Shown: positions 56,384-64,000 of the stretch, piece by piece
Layout: each line of letters begins with the position of its first letter
Numbering within the stretch: position 1 is the first letter of the stretch
Origin: Rhipidocladum racemiflorum
Lineage: Eukaryota > Streptophyta > Magnoliopsida > Poales > Poaceae
Direction of reading: 5' to 3'
Length of the DNA: 64,000 bases
NCBI GenBank assembly: GCA_036346355.1
Contig: CM070581.1
Span: forward strand, 6,386,001-6,450,000
Program-made: the position numbers and the translations under genes
The notes under the pieces: model-generated
Database searches by the model: none
Told to the model about the DNA's origin: nothing
Seen by the model: only the letters and a program-made list of their open reading frames with translations

Positions 56384-57779
56384 TATTATGTGTTTGGTAT
56401 AACTACGTTCACTGGAGAATGCCACAGAAGATATGATAAGTTAATATTAATTTGACCATGCACACGGAATAAGAAAATCATTTAAAGATAATAGCGTGAT
56501 TAATAAAATTGAGCTAGGCTATTTTAAATATTGTGGCAACCAAGCCATTTATTGGTGGGAAACTTCTCGAGGCCATCGAGTCCTTCCTTCTCCTAGATTC
56601 AGCTCTTTCCCTTCCGCTTCGACTCCCCACCAGCGAAGATAAGGGTGAGGGACCCATCCCTATGCATATACGGTGTCAATGGGATGCGTATGTCTCACAT
56701 TGTGGACCTACTAGTGTGGAAACCGGTGAATCACTGATTGAAACTCTAAATTTATCCTTTGTAGTTGTCAGATGCGCCTTTTCATCGTATTGGTCTCGAT
56801 CGTTGATGATCGTAGCAATGTGCTACTCACCTTTGGTGGATCCAATGTCGCTCTACCTCCCGTCTTTGGATCTGGATGGAAAATTGCAATTGCCCCCCCC
56901 CCCCCCACTTTATGTGTTATCCTTTTTCTTTTTTCCTTCTATGGCCAGTTTATTCTACGGTGGCACCTCGCCGGCGATGAGCTTCCTTCCTAGCCAGGTC
57001 AACAGTAACCTCCATGGCACGACCTTCCTTGCTGTTTTTTTGTAAAAAAAAAACACCAGCATCATCATCTTTGCTGAGACCAAAAACAATAAAAGAATGC
57101 AAGGACTTCAGCATCATTTTCTTTCTTTAGTGTTCTTAATGTAATTTGTGTGTAACTTTACAAACTTCTGTAGTGTCCAAGTAATGCTTGAGTTTTAGGC
57201 CCTTTGTGGCCATTTACCTTAGAAAAATGTTGTGGAAAGAAGAGTAGAGTATAATACATCTATTTATGAGTAAATACTAACAAGGGATTATAGTGGAGAA
57301 ATGATAGTAAAATATAAATAACAACCATGTTGCATGGGTACTATCATAACAAAACTACAAAAACTTTTATTTCCTAGCTTTGCAAATACTTTATTTGGTC
57401 ACAAATACTTTGCGCTCTATGGTTCCTAATGAACAATTCCTTATTTTACTCTCAATAATTTCTCCTTTATTTCTCCTCTACCACACATTTGGTGAGCCAT
57501 AGCACATTAGTTTTGTTATCAAGGGCATTTTAAGAGAGTTGCTTCTATGCATATCCCCTCAATACAAGTTGTACAAATCTTAAATAAATGAATGGGTAAA
57601 TAATCACTATATACTCTTTATTCATGCTTTAATATATGTGCAACTTTTAAAAAGAGAAGCATAGAAACACCTCTCGCATTTTTATTATATTATATAAAAT
57701 TAATAGTTGCTTAGATAAGTATGCTTTATCAAAAGCATCAAGTAAACACACACACAGAGAGAGAGAGAGAATGATCCGA
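56384..57779. other. No convincing gene; one small repeat and microsatellites
   Basis: A 170-codon frame at 56533-57045 has no recognisable domain, and its end is driven by a C-run (56896-56910) and T-runs, so it is not called. 57540-57680 is a small repeat related to 4271-4372. A CA/GA microsatellite lies at 57747-57772. Confidence 0.45.
57537..57682. repeat. Small MITE-like element
   Basis: Left ttaagagagttgcttctatgc and right gaagcatagaaacacctctcg are inverted. The inner acaagttgtacaaatctta and tatgtgcaacttttaaa are also roughly inverted. A partial relative lies at 4271-4372. Confidence 0.5.
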
Positions 57780-58050
57780 AAACACAGTTGTTCTTGCTGA
57801 AATACAACTGAACTGTAAGGTTTTGTGGACGAATTCTGAAACTATCCTTGAGGGGTTTTGGCTATATGTTTAGCCTACATTGTACATCAAAATAACGAAG
57901 GAATCAAGATCAATAAAGAAAGCTTTACTCCCTATATTCGGTGTTCATCTGTGTGATTGTTCTTGGATATTCTTTATTTGGTGATTGGCAATGGATCTAT
58001 TCTTTGGCGACTCATTGATTATTTAATATGTTATCAACACAAAGCTCTCC
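57780..58050 (+). repeat. Probable end of a copia LTR
   Basis: The stretch has agatcaataaagaaagc (poly-A-signal-like) and ends near atgttatcaacacaaagctc. This resembles the LTR end and leader of plant copia elements and lies directly upstream of a copia gag remnant. The 5' border is not defined. Confidence 0.4.
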
Positions 58051-58137
58051 AAAGGCCAAACGGTATGTCACAAGGATTCCCCTTTTTCCAATCAACATGC
58101 TATTAGATTAATCTTGTAGATTAATTATTGCTTGCTA

Positions 58138-58397
58138 CTCCCTCCAGTTTGATAATAGATGTCGTTTTGGACACAGTGATGGTCAAACTTCTAAAACTTT
58201 GACTATCGATATATTTTTAAATATTTAAATTGAACATATGAAAATTATATGTGTAGACTTGTCTCGAGAAGTACTTTCATAATATTATAATTTTATTGGG
58301 TTTTATAAATATATTACAATAAAAATTAGCGGTCAAAGTTGTGTTTTGAAGACCGTGTCGATGTCCAAAACGACATCTATTATCAAACTGGAGGGAG
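58138..58397. mobile_element. Stowaway MITE
   Basis: The ends CTCCCTCCAGTTTGATAATA and TATTATCAAACTGGAGGGAG are perfect inverted repeats, flanked by TA (58136-58137 and 58398-58399). Inner gatgtcgttttggacac is mirrored by gatgtccaaaacgacatc. It interrupts the leader of the copia remnant and is the best reference for the copies at 9300 and 19380. Confidence 0.92.
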
Positions 58398-58639
58398 TAC
58401 TTCCTTAGATTAGATCGATTTAATCATTAACTAGGGTCATCGATCCGGATTATCGTTAATATCTATGTGGCATGGTGATTCGCATACCGACATGCCACTA
58501 GAGCAGGAGCAGAAGCCACGCATCTGATTATGAAAAATATTAGGAAAATTATGAGAAATTATTTATAATTATGTAAGGATTCAACTATGAGCATGTAATA
58601 TATTTATTTTACAGTAGTATTTTTTTTTCATGAATATAG

Positions 58640-59560
58640 GGCATGTCGACAATGCGAAGAGTGAATTTGCTGAGCTCGCCTGAATTGCAGCAATTACCTC
58701 ACCTAGGCAATTGATGCGAAGATCAACCTGACAGCTCGATCTCTTGTAGATGCAATCATGCAGCCCGAAGCTGACTCTCTTGCTCTCCTTCGAAGCCACC
58801 AAGTGTGCGGCTTTACACTTCACAAGGAAACATCTTTATGTGGACTTGAATGCCGAGTCTTTCATGGAGGAGAACCCATTGGTACTATGGAATTCCTTGA
58901 GGGAACGTTATAACCTGCAAATATCCACCCTGCTGCTAGACATGCGGACTTGAATGCCGAGTATTTCTTGGAGGAGGACTCGTTGGCATAGAATTCCTTT
59001 TGGGAACACTATAACTTGCAAATATCCACACTGTTGCCAGAAGCACAATGCAAATGGACCCTCATACACTTTCAGAACTATAAAACCGTGGCAGCATAAA
59101 CTTCGTCATGCACAAACATGTCTCTAAACCATGATTCTGTAACAAAAAGTTACAGATGCTGAAATGATAGACAAGACAATATATACCTTCCACCCCAACA
59201 TGAGAATACTGTAGCAACAGTATCATCATGCCACTTACTAGAGGTACTATGAGCTTATCTGCACTTTGTAAGAAGCAGAGAAGCGTGATAAACTCCTCAG
59301 GAAGAATCACCATATTTTTCCAGTAAGACACATGCAATGCCTGATGCGCAGGCTAATGCTCATCAGTTTAGCAATTGCCATGGTCACGGAAAAGGCCATA
59401 GGCATAATGGGAGAAAATGGGAAAAAATGACAGAATACATAAGGGAAGAGGCAAGCCCAGGGAAGAGGTAAAGCTAAAGGTCCTGGGAGGTTCTAGAAGC
59501 AAAGACTCACCCAACAAGGTTGCTCACCCTCCATAGCCCTGCTTTATATGTGGCTATACC
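58640..59560 (+). pseudogene. Ty1/copia gag remnant
   Basis: Segments in order are: SNYLT, a stop, then AIDAKINLTA (58689-58735); AALHFTRKHLYVDLNAESF and ENPLVLWNSLRERYNL (58810-58920); TFHPN, a gap, LQQQYHHATY, then YYELICTL and KRDKLLRKNHHIFPV (59190-59320). These match the copia gag (UBN2-type) capsid domain of plant elements. Frameshifts and stops are frequent, including a stop where Trp is usual. A ~107-bp internal duplication repeats the NAE.F.EE region at 58948-59040. The remnant is cut at 59560 by the next retrotransposon. Confidence 0.7.
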
Positions 59561-59670
59561 TGTCGGCGTATTCTACACTAAGGTACCCGCTCCCCCGCGC
59601 TAAAAAAGGAATCAAGTGGCAGCCAGGGCGTGCTTGGGCCCACTGCCACGGCAAGAGAAAAACCCATACG

Positions 59671-59930
59671 GTGGTCGCCCCAGCGGACACGTGGCGTCTG
59701 AGCCAGGCGGCTGGCGACCAGCAAGGTGATCGCCCAGCCGGACACGCGTGGCGTCTGAGCCAGGCCAGGCGACCGACAAGGTGGTCGCCCAGCCGGACAC
59801 GTGGCGTCTGAGCCAGGCGGTAGGCGACGGCAAGAGATCGCCCCAGCCGGACACGCGTGGCGTCTGAGGCCGCGAGGCGCCCGGCCAGCGGTGGTCGCCA
59901 GTGGGCACGTGGCGTCTGATCCTGGCCAGC
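59671..59930 (+). promoter_or_regulatory. Five ~55-bp tandem repeats with ACGTGGC/GCGTGGC cores in LTR U3
   Basis: Each unit carries ggtcgcc..gccggacac(gc)gtggcgtctgagcc. CACGTGGC occurs at 59688-59695, 59798-59805 and 59906-59913; units two and four have the variant CACGCGTGGC. Tandem repeats in U3 upstream of a TATA box often act as enhancers in LTR retrotransposons, and CACGTGGC is a G-box/ABRE-type core. The function is inferred. Confidence 0.6.
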
Positions 59931-60113
59931 GCACACCATCCCCGGGATAGTCCTGTTGAGATCAGGGACATTAAATGCGAATCGTGCGCATTAAATGTGG
60001 AAGCATGAAAGCTGCAGCGTGGCGGCGCGCCTTCCCCAGGCGCATCCTGGCTATGGGAGACGTCACGACTACACCTCACCCCGTGACGAAACGGGCGGCG
60101 TTGGTGGACATGG

Positions 60114-61102
60114 CCAGCAGGGGCGGAGGAGCAGGTATGGCCAGGTATGGCACCTGCCATACCTGCCCTGCTGCCATCGTAACCCCCCAGCAGGTATGGA
60201 CGGATGGTATACACGGCTTGTATTATGAAGCGTGTGTGCGTATACATGCAGGTATGGATGGATGGTATACAATACACATGCATGCGTGCGTGGGCCGCGA
60301 CCGGCTGCGGGCTGCGCTGCGGGCCGTGTTGCGTTGCGTTGCGTTGCGTTGCGCAAGTCTGCAATACATCCGATCGTTTCAACTACCCAATGCCCATCGG
60401 CCATCGCTATTCGCCGTCTGCCTGTCTCGCCGAGTCGCCGACTGCGCGTCCGCGTCGTCTCGTCTCGTCGGGCGCAGCGTCGCCGACTCGCCGCGCAGCG
60501 TCACCGACTCGCCGCGCAGCGTCGCCGACTCGCCGTCTCACCTTAGTGTACGTGTCTCTGAAGTCTGAACTCTCATCTCATTACGAATCGGTTTCCTCAA
60601 TATTTGTCTGTGTCGGATAGTAATTAGTAAACAGTATCAAACTATCAATGATTCAATGAGGAGTCTGAAAGCAATTAGTCCAGGAGTCAGTCGGTAGAAT
60701 TAGAGTCTACATGTAATACTTAGTTCTATTTAAATCAATGAAATCCCCTACAAAAGTAATTAGTAAACAGTATCAAACTATCAATGATTCAATGAGATGG
60801 TGTGCTACATTGAGAGAGACATATTCAAAAGTCTTCATCTTAATGAAATTAAGAAGCATTTTCAAAATATGAAAACACGGCAAATGCAATTGCCTCGGTT
60901 TTCTATGCTCAATTAACAATTTAATGGTATGTTTCTTTCTTCTTTTGCACAATTGCACTTTGTATGTTTTATGATACTATTTTTGTTTTATTCAGTGTTA
61001 TATATGCTTGTTAGTGTTTAGAACTTTGGATTGCTTTTACTTTGATTTAATCCATACTTTAGATCTCGCCATACCAAAATTTTAAACCGTCCTCCGCCAC
61101 TG
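60114..61102. mobile_element. hAT-like non-autonomous transposon in the LTR
   Basis: GGACATGG is duplicated exactly at 60106-60113 and 61103-61110, the 8-bp target duplication of hAT elements. The right end TCCTCCGCCACTG pairs with CAGGGGCGGAGGA near the left end (12 of 13), four bases inside the duplicated target. No transposase frame. It contains a TTGCG microsatellite (60329-60353), three 21-bp GC-rich repeats (60472-60534) and two 41-bp direct repeats (60621-60661, 60756-60796). Confidence 0.75.
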
Positions 61103-61533
61103 GGACATGGGGCCCGAGGCAGGATTGTGACGGATGCGACAGACATTGATGTGACATAAGAACAGTGACGGGCGCATTAAATACGCCCGTAGCAGTGCAA
61201 TGATGATGGCTGGCAGTGTAAGCCTCCCATGCGCCCCCGTCAGCCCGAGTATAAAAGGGAGCCAGGGTGCATGGGAGAGGGGGTTCGAAAGACTGTAAGG
61301 TTTTCATCCTCTCTAGCAAGAGCACAAGCAATACCAAGAAAGGCAGGACTAGGGCTATTACTCTCCGGAGGGCCTGAACCTGGGTAAAAAACTCCGCATC
61401 CCCCCCGTCAGCTTGAGCCTCCCGGTGTCCCGATCGTCACCGTCTTCCCTTCCGAGGCGATTGCCCCGAAAGCCCCCCGTCGGAACCTCATAAGCACCCG
61501 TCTCGGAGGTGCCTGTTGGCTAGCACGCCGACA

Positions 61534-61553
61534 GTGGCGCGCCAGGTAGGGGC
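61534..61553 (+). other. Primer binding region of the terminal gypsy element
   Basis: gtggcgcgccaggtagggg directly follows the LTR. TGGCGCGCCAGGTAGGGG-type sites are common in grass gypsy elements. The tRNA is not assigned. Confidence 0.6.
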
Positions 61554-61628
61554 TATTGGTGGTTAGATCGTCCCCCTTTCTTCCGTTTCAGGCGAAGGGG
61601 CCCAGCAGAAGAGGGGGCGTTTGTCTTC

Positions 61629-63260
61629 ATGGCGGATTCGCACTCCAAGCGTGGCAATCTGCCTGAAGAAAGTGGCGCTCATAGCCGCTCCAGGCATTCG
61701 GGGAGGAACCGCCTAACCGGGTCCCTCCACCGCGAGGAAGCGCGTGACTCCCACGGCCCAGGTGTCACCTGTCTATCGGCGCTTGGCGCTCGGGGATGAC
61801 ACTCCGCGCGAGTCTTCATGCGGCCGGCTTCTTCTTGATCATCCCCGATGGCGGGGGTAACACCAGTCACTCCATGGCTGCGGGATATCGTCCACACAGT
61901 GGGCGTCGCACAATAGCAAGTTGAAGCGGCGACCGGTAGGGGCTTCCGGCGTGGCGGCGAGGAACGCAGCGTGCGCCTAACTTGCCGGGTTCCGGCCGCC
62001 ACGATGACACCTCCGGTACAAAGGGTCGAGGATAAGGAAGGAGTCTGGTTGCCACCCCTCGGTGATGGGGATGGGCACGTGACTCCGCTTCTTCCGTGGT
62101 CCCCGAGTCTAGGGGAACCGCGAAGACCTCCGATCGCGCCTTGACGAAAGGCGGCGCTGGCGACGGTGACTGCGTCGCGTCCTCCGCGATCGTCGTGAGG
62201 GCGCAAGACAGGGTTCCTCCTCGGACTCTGGCGAGCGCAGGTCGCACTCCTCATCCTCTCCTCAGATCGAGGGGCCGTGACGACGCCGCTCCCATACAAC
62301 GTTGGATGCCAGCGTTCTCTCTCCGCCTTCGGCAAGCTGCATGGCCGGGAGATTCCGCCCGCCTCCATCGAGAAGTATGGCGGTACCACCAACCGGGAGG
62401 AGTTCCTGCAGATCTACACCACGGTGGTGCGTCTGGCGGGAGGGTCCGGAAAGTAATGGCCAACTACCTCCCGACATCGGCGGGCTCTGCCGGTCTTGGT
62501 CTTAACCTCCGCGAGGCTCTGTACACTCGTGGGAGGAGCTGTATGACATTTTTGTCGCCAACTTTCAGGCTCTTCACGCTCAACCAGGCGTGGAGGGCGA
62601 TCTCCACGCTCTGGAGGCGAAAGAGGAGTCCTCGAGAGAGTTCATCCGGCGGTTCAGACCACCGCCGCAACACGATCCCGGATTTCTGGCGATCGGTGAT
62701 TATTGCTTTCCGGAGGGGGGTCCGAGACCAGAAGATGCGGGAAAAGATGGCCACGCGCATCATCTCAACCACGTCTGAGCTGTTCTCCCTGGCGCACAAG
62801 TGCGCCAGGGCGGCCGAAGCCCGGAAGTGCGCGACAAGGCCTTCTGACTCCGGCGACGCTGGCGCCTCGAAGTACTCCGACCGCAAGAAGAAAAAGAAAA
62901 AGCGGCGGGAGGCAACCGCTAGGGAGGTCTTGGTCGCTGAGCCAGAGCCCAAGTCCCGGCGTCATGATGATCAGGACCAACGGGATGAGCGCCGGGGCCG
63001 GCGCGGCGACCGCAGGACTGCCGCCGCCCGCCGCGAAAACGATGGTGGCAAGCCCTATTGCCCCATCCATCGAACAAGCGGACACGACTTGGAGGACTGC
63101 CAGGTTGTGTCCAAGTTGGTCGACAGGCGGCTCAAGAAGCGCCGTGAGAAAGACCACGAAGACGAAGACGGCGAAGATGCGGCTCGCTTAGCCTTCCAAA
63201 GAAAGCGGAGCGCCGCGGTGGCGTTCATACCGCGGTGGCTCCGCCACCTACTCATCGAAC
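61629..63260 (+). pseudogene. gag of the terminal gypsy element, frameshifted
   Basis: The likely start ATGGCGGATTCGCACTCC lies ~95 bases after the LTR. Capsid signal appears as pieces in shifting frames: IEKYGGTTNREEFLQIYTT (62365-62420), a SSREFIRRFR segment (62625-62660), then REKMATRIISTTSELFSLAHKCA (62738-62805). A Lys-rich stretch (62880-62920) and a zinc-knuckle-like YCPIHRTSGHDLEDC (63057-63101) follow. The mixture of frames shows this copy is broken. Gag forms the particle that packages element RNA. Confidence 0.65.
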
Positions 63261-63389
63261 TTCGCAGCATAAGCGAGATGCTGGGCGGTGTGCGCCACCA
63301 CGTCAGCCTCCGGGACGGGCCGGCCGCTGAAGTGGTCGGAGCAGCCGATCACTTTCAGCCGGGCCGACCACCCAGAGAACACCTCCGGC

Positions 63390-63530
63390 CCTGGCCATCT
63401 CCCGATCGTGGTGTCTCCCACGGTCCGCAACGCGAAGCTGGGGCGGGTCCTGGTTGATGGAGGCAGTGCCATCAACTCGCTATCCGTTGGAGCGTACCAG
63501 CGCTCCAAGTCCCGTGAGAACCGCTGCGTC
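63390..63530 (+). pseudogene. Protease start of the terminal gypsy element
   Basis: LPIVVSPTVRNAKLGRVLVDGGSAINSLSV carries the LVDGGSA catalytic site of gypsy proteases with DGGS in place of D(S/T)G, as in several plant gypsy families. The frame is lost soon after. Confidence 0.65.
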
Positions 63531-63639
63531 CGGCCCCGTTTCTCTGAGTTGCCCGGGGTGGGCCTCTTACCCTGGGACAAGTCCGGTTACTGTCACATTC
63601 GGGAGTTCGGAGAACTTCCTGACAGAGCCAGTGGATTTT

Positions 63640-64000
63640 GAGGTCGCCGATTTCGACTCTCCCCAATTGATTTAATACCCATACCATGGGTACTCCCATC
63701 AGCCCTAAGCACCGAACGGGCCGACCTATCACTACGAGGCCCAAAGACCACCGAAGGTACTTGGGCGCGAGGAACAAGCCCCGACACATGCGGGGCCGAC
63801 CCTGACGGTCGGCGGACTCGATTCGGCGGTCGGCATGCGCCGGCCGCCTAATATTGAAGCTCAAGCTCCACTGCGCCACGAGCCAGCGGGCCCACGCCGA
63901 TGTCGGCGGCTGCCTTGTGCGCGGCGTCCTCGACATCCGTCACGTGGTAGGCGGCTCCTTCCCAAAGTGCTCGGAAAAGCCACCGAAGAAGTCAAGCCCC
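63640..64000. other. Unassigned end of the terminal gypsy element
   Basis: The sequence after the protease remnant has no plus-strand pol signal. A minus-strand frame (63936-63472) crosses it but has no recognised domain. A deletion or nested insertion near 63680-63720 is possible; the window ends before it can be resolved. Confidence 0.4.

Larger units (their letters stand above)
59561..61533 (+). repeat. 5' LTR of the terminal gypsy element, interrupted by a hAT-like insertion
   Basis: 1973 bp in total, about 976 bp without the insertion at 60114-61102 and its duplicated target. A promoter-like tataaaaggga lies at about 61249, and U5 ends in TGTTGGCTAGCACGCCGACA. U3 carries five ~55-bp repeats (59671-59930). 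Confidence 0.85.
59561..64000 (+). mobile_element. Ty3/gypsy LTR retrotransposon, 5' part (runs off the window)
   Basis: The LTR begins TGTCGGCGTATTC at 59561 and ends cacgccgaca at 61533. It is followed by gtggcgcgccaggtagggg, a typical gypsy primer-binding region of grasses. Gag from 61629 and a protease near 63397-63530 follow, then unassigned sequence to the edge. The element is GC-rich in contrast to its flanks. It inserted into a copia gag remnant. The 3' LTR lies outside, so age and completeness cannot be judged. Confidence 0.85.

Noticed and set aside
56533..57045. 170-codon frame
   Set aside because: No recognised family; its C-terminal third is encoded by C- and T-runs. It may be chance or an old repeat.
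59544..60620. Long frames on both strands of the LTR and hAT-like insertion
   Set aside because: They follow GC-rich repeats and cross transposon borders, so they cannot be one real gene.
61679..62392. 237-codon minus-strand frame in the terminal gypsy element
   Set aside because: It lies opposite gag, is GC-driven, and shows no plant mobile domain or other signature.

Overview
The window is nuclear DNA from a grass (Poaceae), possibly a rice relative. The support is two intron-containing genes with GT-AG splice sites, CT-rich 5' leaders, Stowaway and Tourist MITEs of grass type, and nested Ty3/gypsy LTR retrotransposons. The species cannot be fixed from sequence alone. No rRNA, tRNA, CRISPR array or bacterial-type gene was recognised.

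Layout. 1-5077: end of a Helitron, a solo LTR (2518-3263) and unassigned AT-rich sequence. 5089-8802: a foldback Mutator-like element with ~500-bp inverted arms, two head-to-head arrays of a ~179-bp tandem repeat (about 4 and 12 copies) and a 10-bp target duplication. 9373-17922: a decayed Ty3/gypsy element that landed in a Stowaway MITE and carries one clear and one probable solo LTR of other families. 18782-21005: a cluster of MITEs. 22352-27234: a five-exon LONGIFOLIA/TRM-type gene (951 aa). 27750-28000: a MITE. 28250-33426: a gene for a G3BP-like protein (NTF2 domain plus RRM, 576 aa) with a long leader intron. 33427-42111: no gene; a Ty1/copia integrase fragment and old repeats. 42117-53326: an 11.2-kb Ty3/gypsy element with both LTRs, a perfect 5-bp target duplication (CTAGC), broken gag-pol and an antisense plant-mobile-domain-like reading frame. 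53848-54537: a tandem duplication whose first copy took a Stowaway and a Helitron while the second keeps both empty sites. 54540-55160: a GC-rich island with ACGT-core motifs. 55588-56373: a small Mutator-like element. 57780-59560: a copia gag remnant interrupted by a Stowaway. 59561-64000: the 5' part of a GC-rich Ty3/gypsy element (LTR, gag, protease) whose LTR holds a hAT-like insertion; it runs off the window.

The two host genes lie in the same orientation, about 1 kb apart. The first is expected to act on microtubules and cell elongation, the second in RNA granules, so adjacency does not imply a shared pathway. The most unusual structure is the foldback element at 5089-8802: giant hairpin potential, satellite-like arrays of unequal size in its two arms, and a conserved cluster of alternating GGTTCC/GGAACC palindromes. 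Indels in several repeats cluster at GC-rich triplets; these may be real decay or consensus errors at methylated sites.
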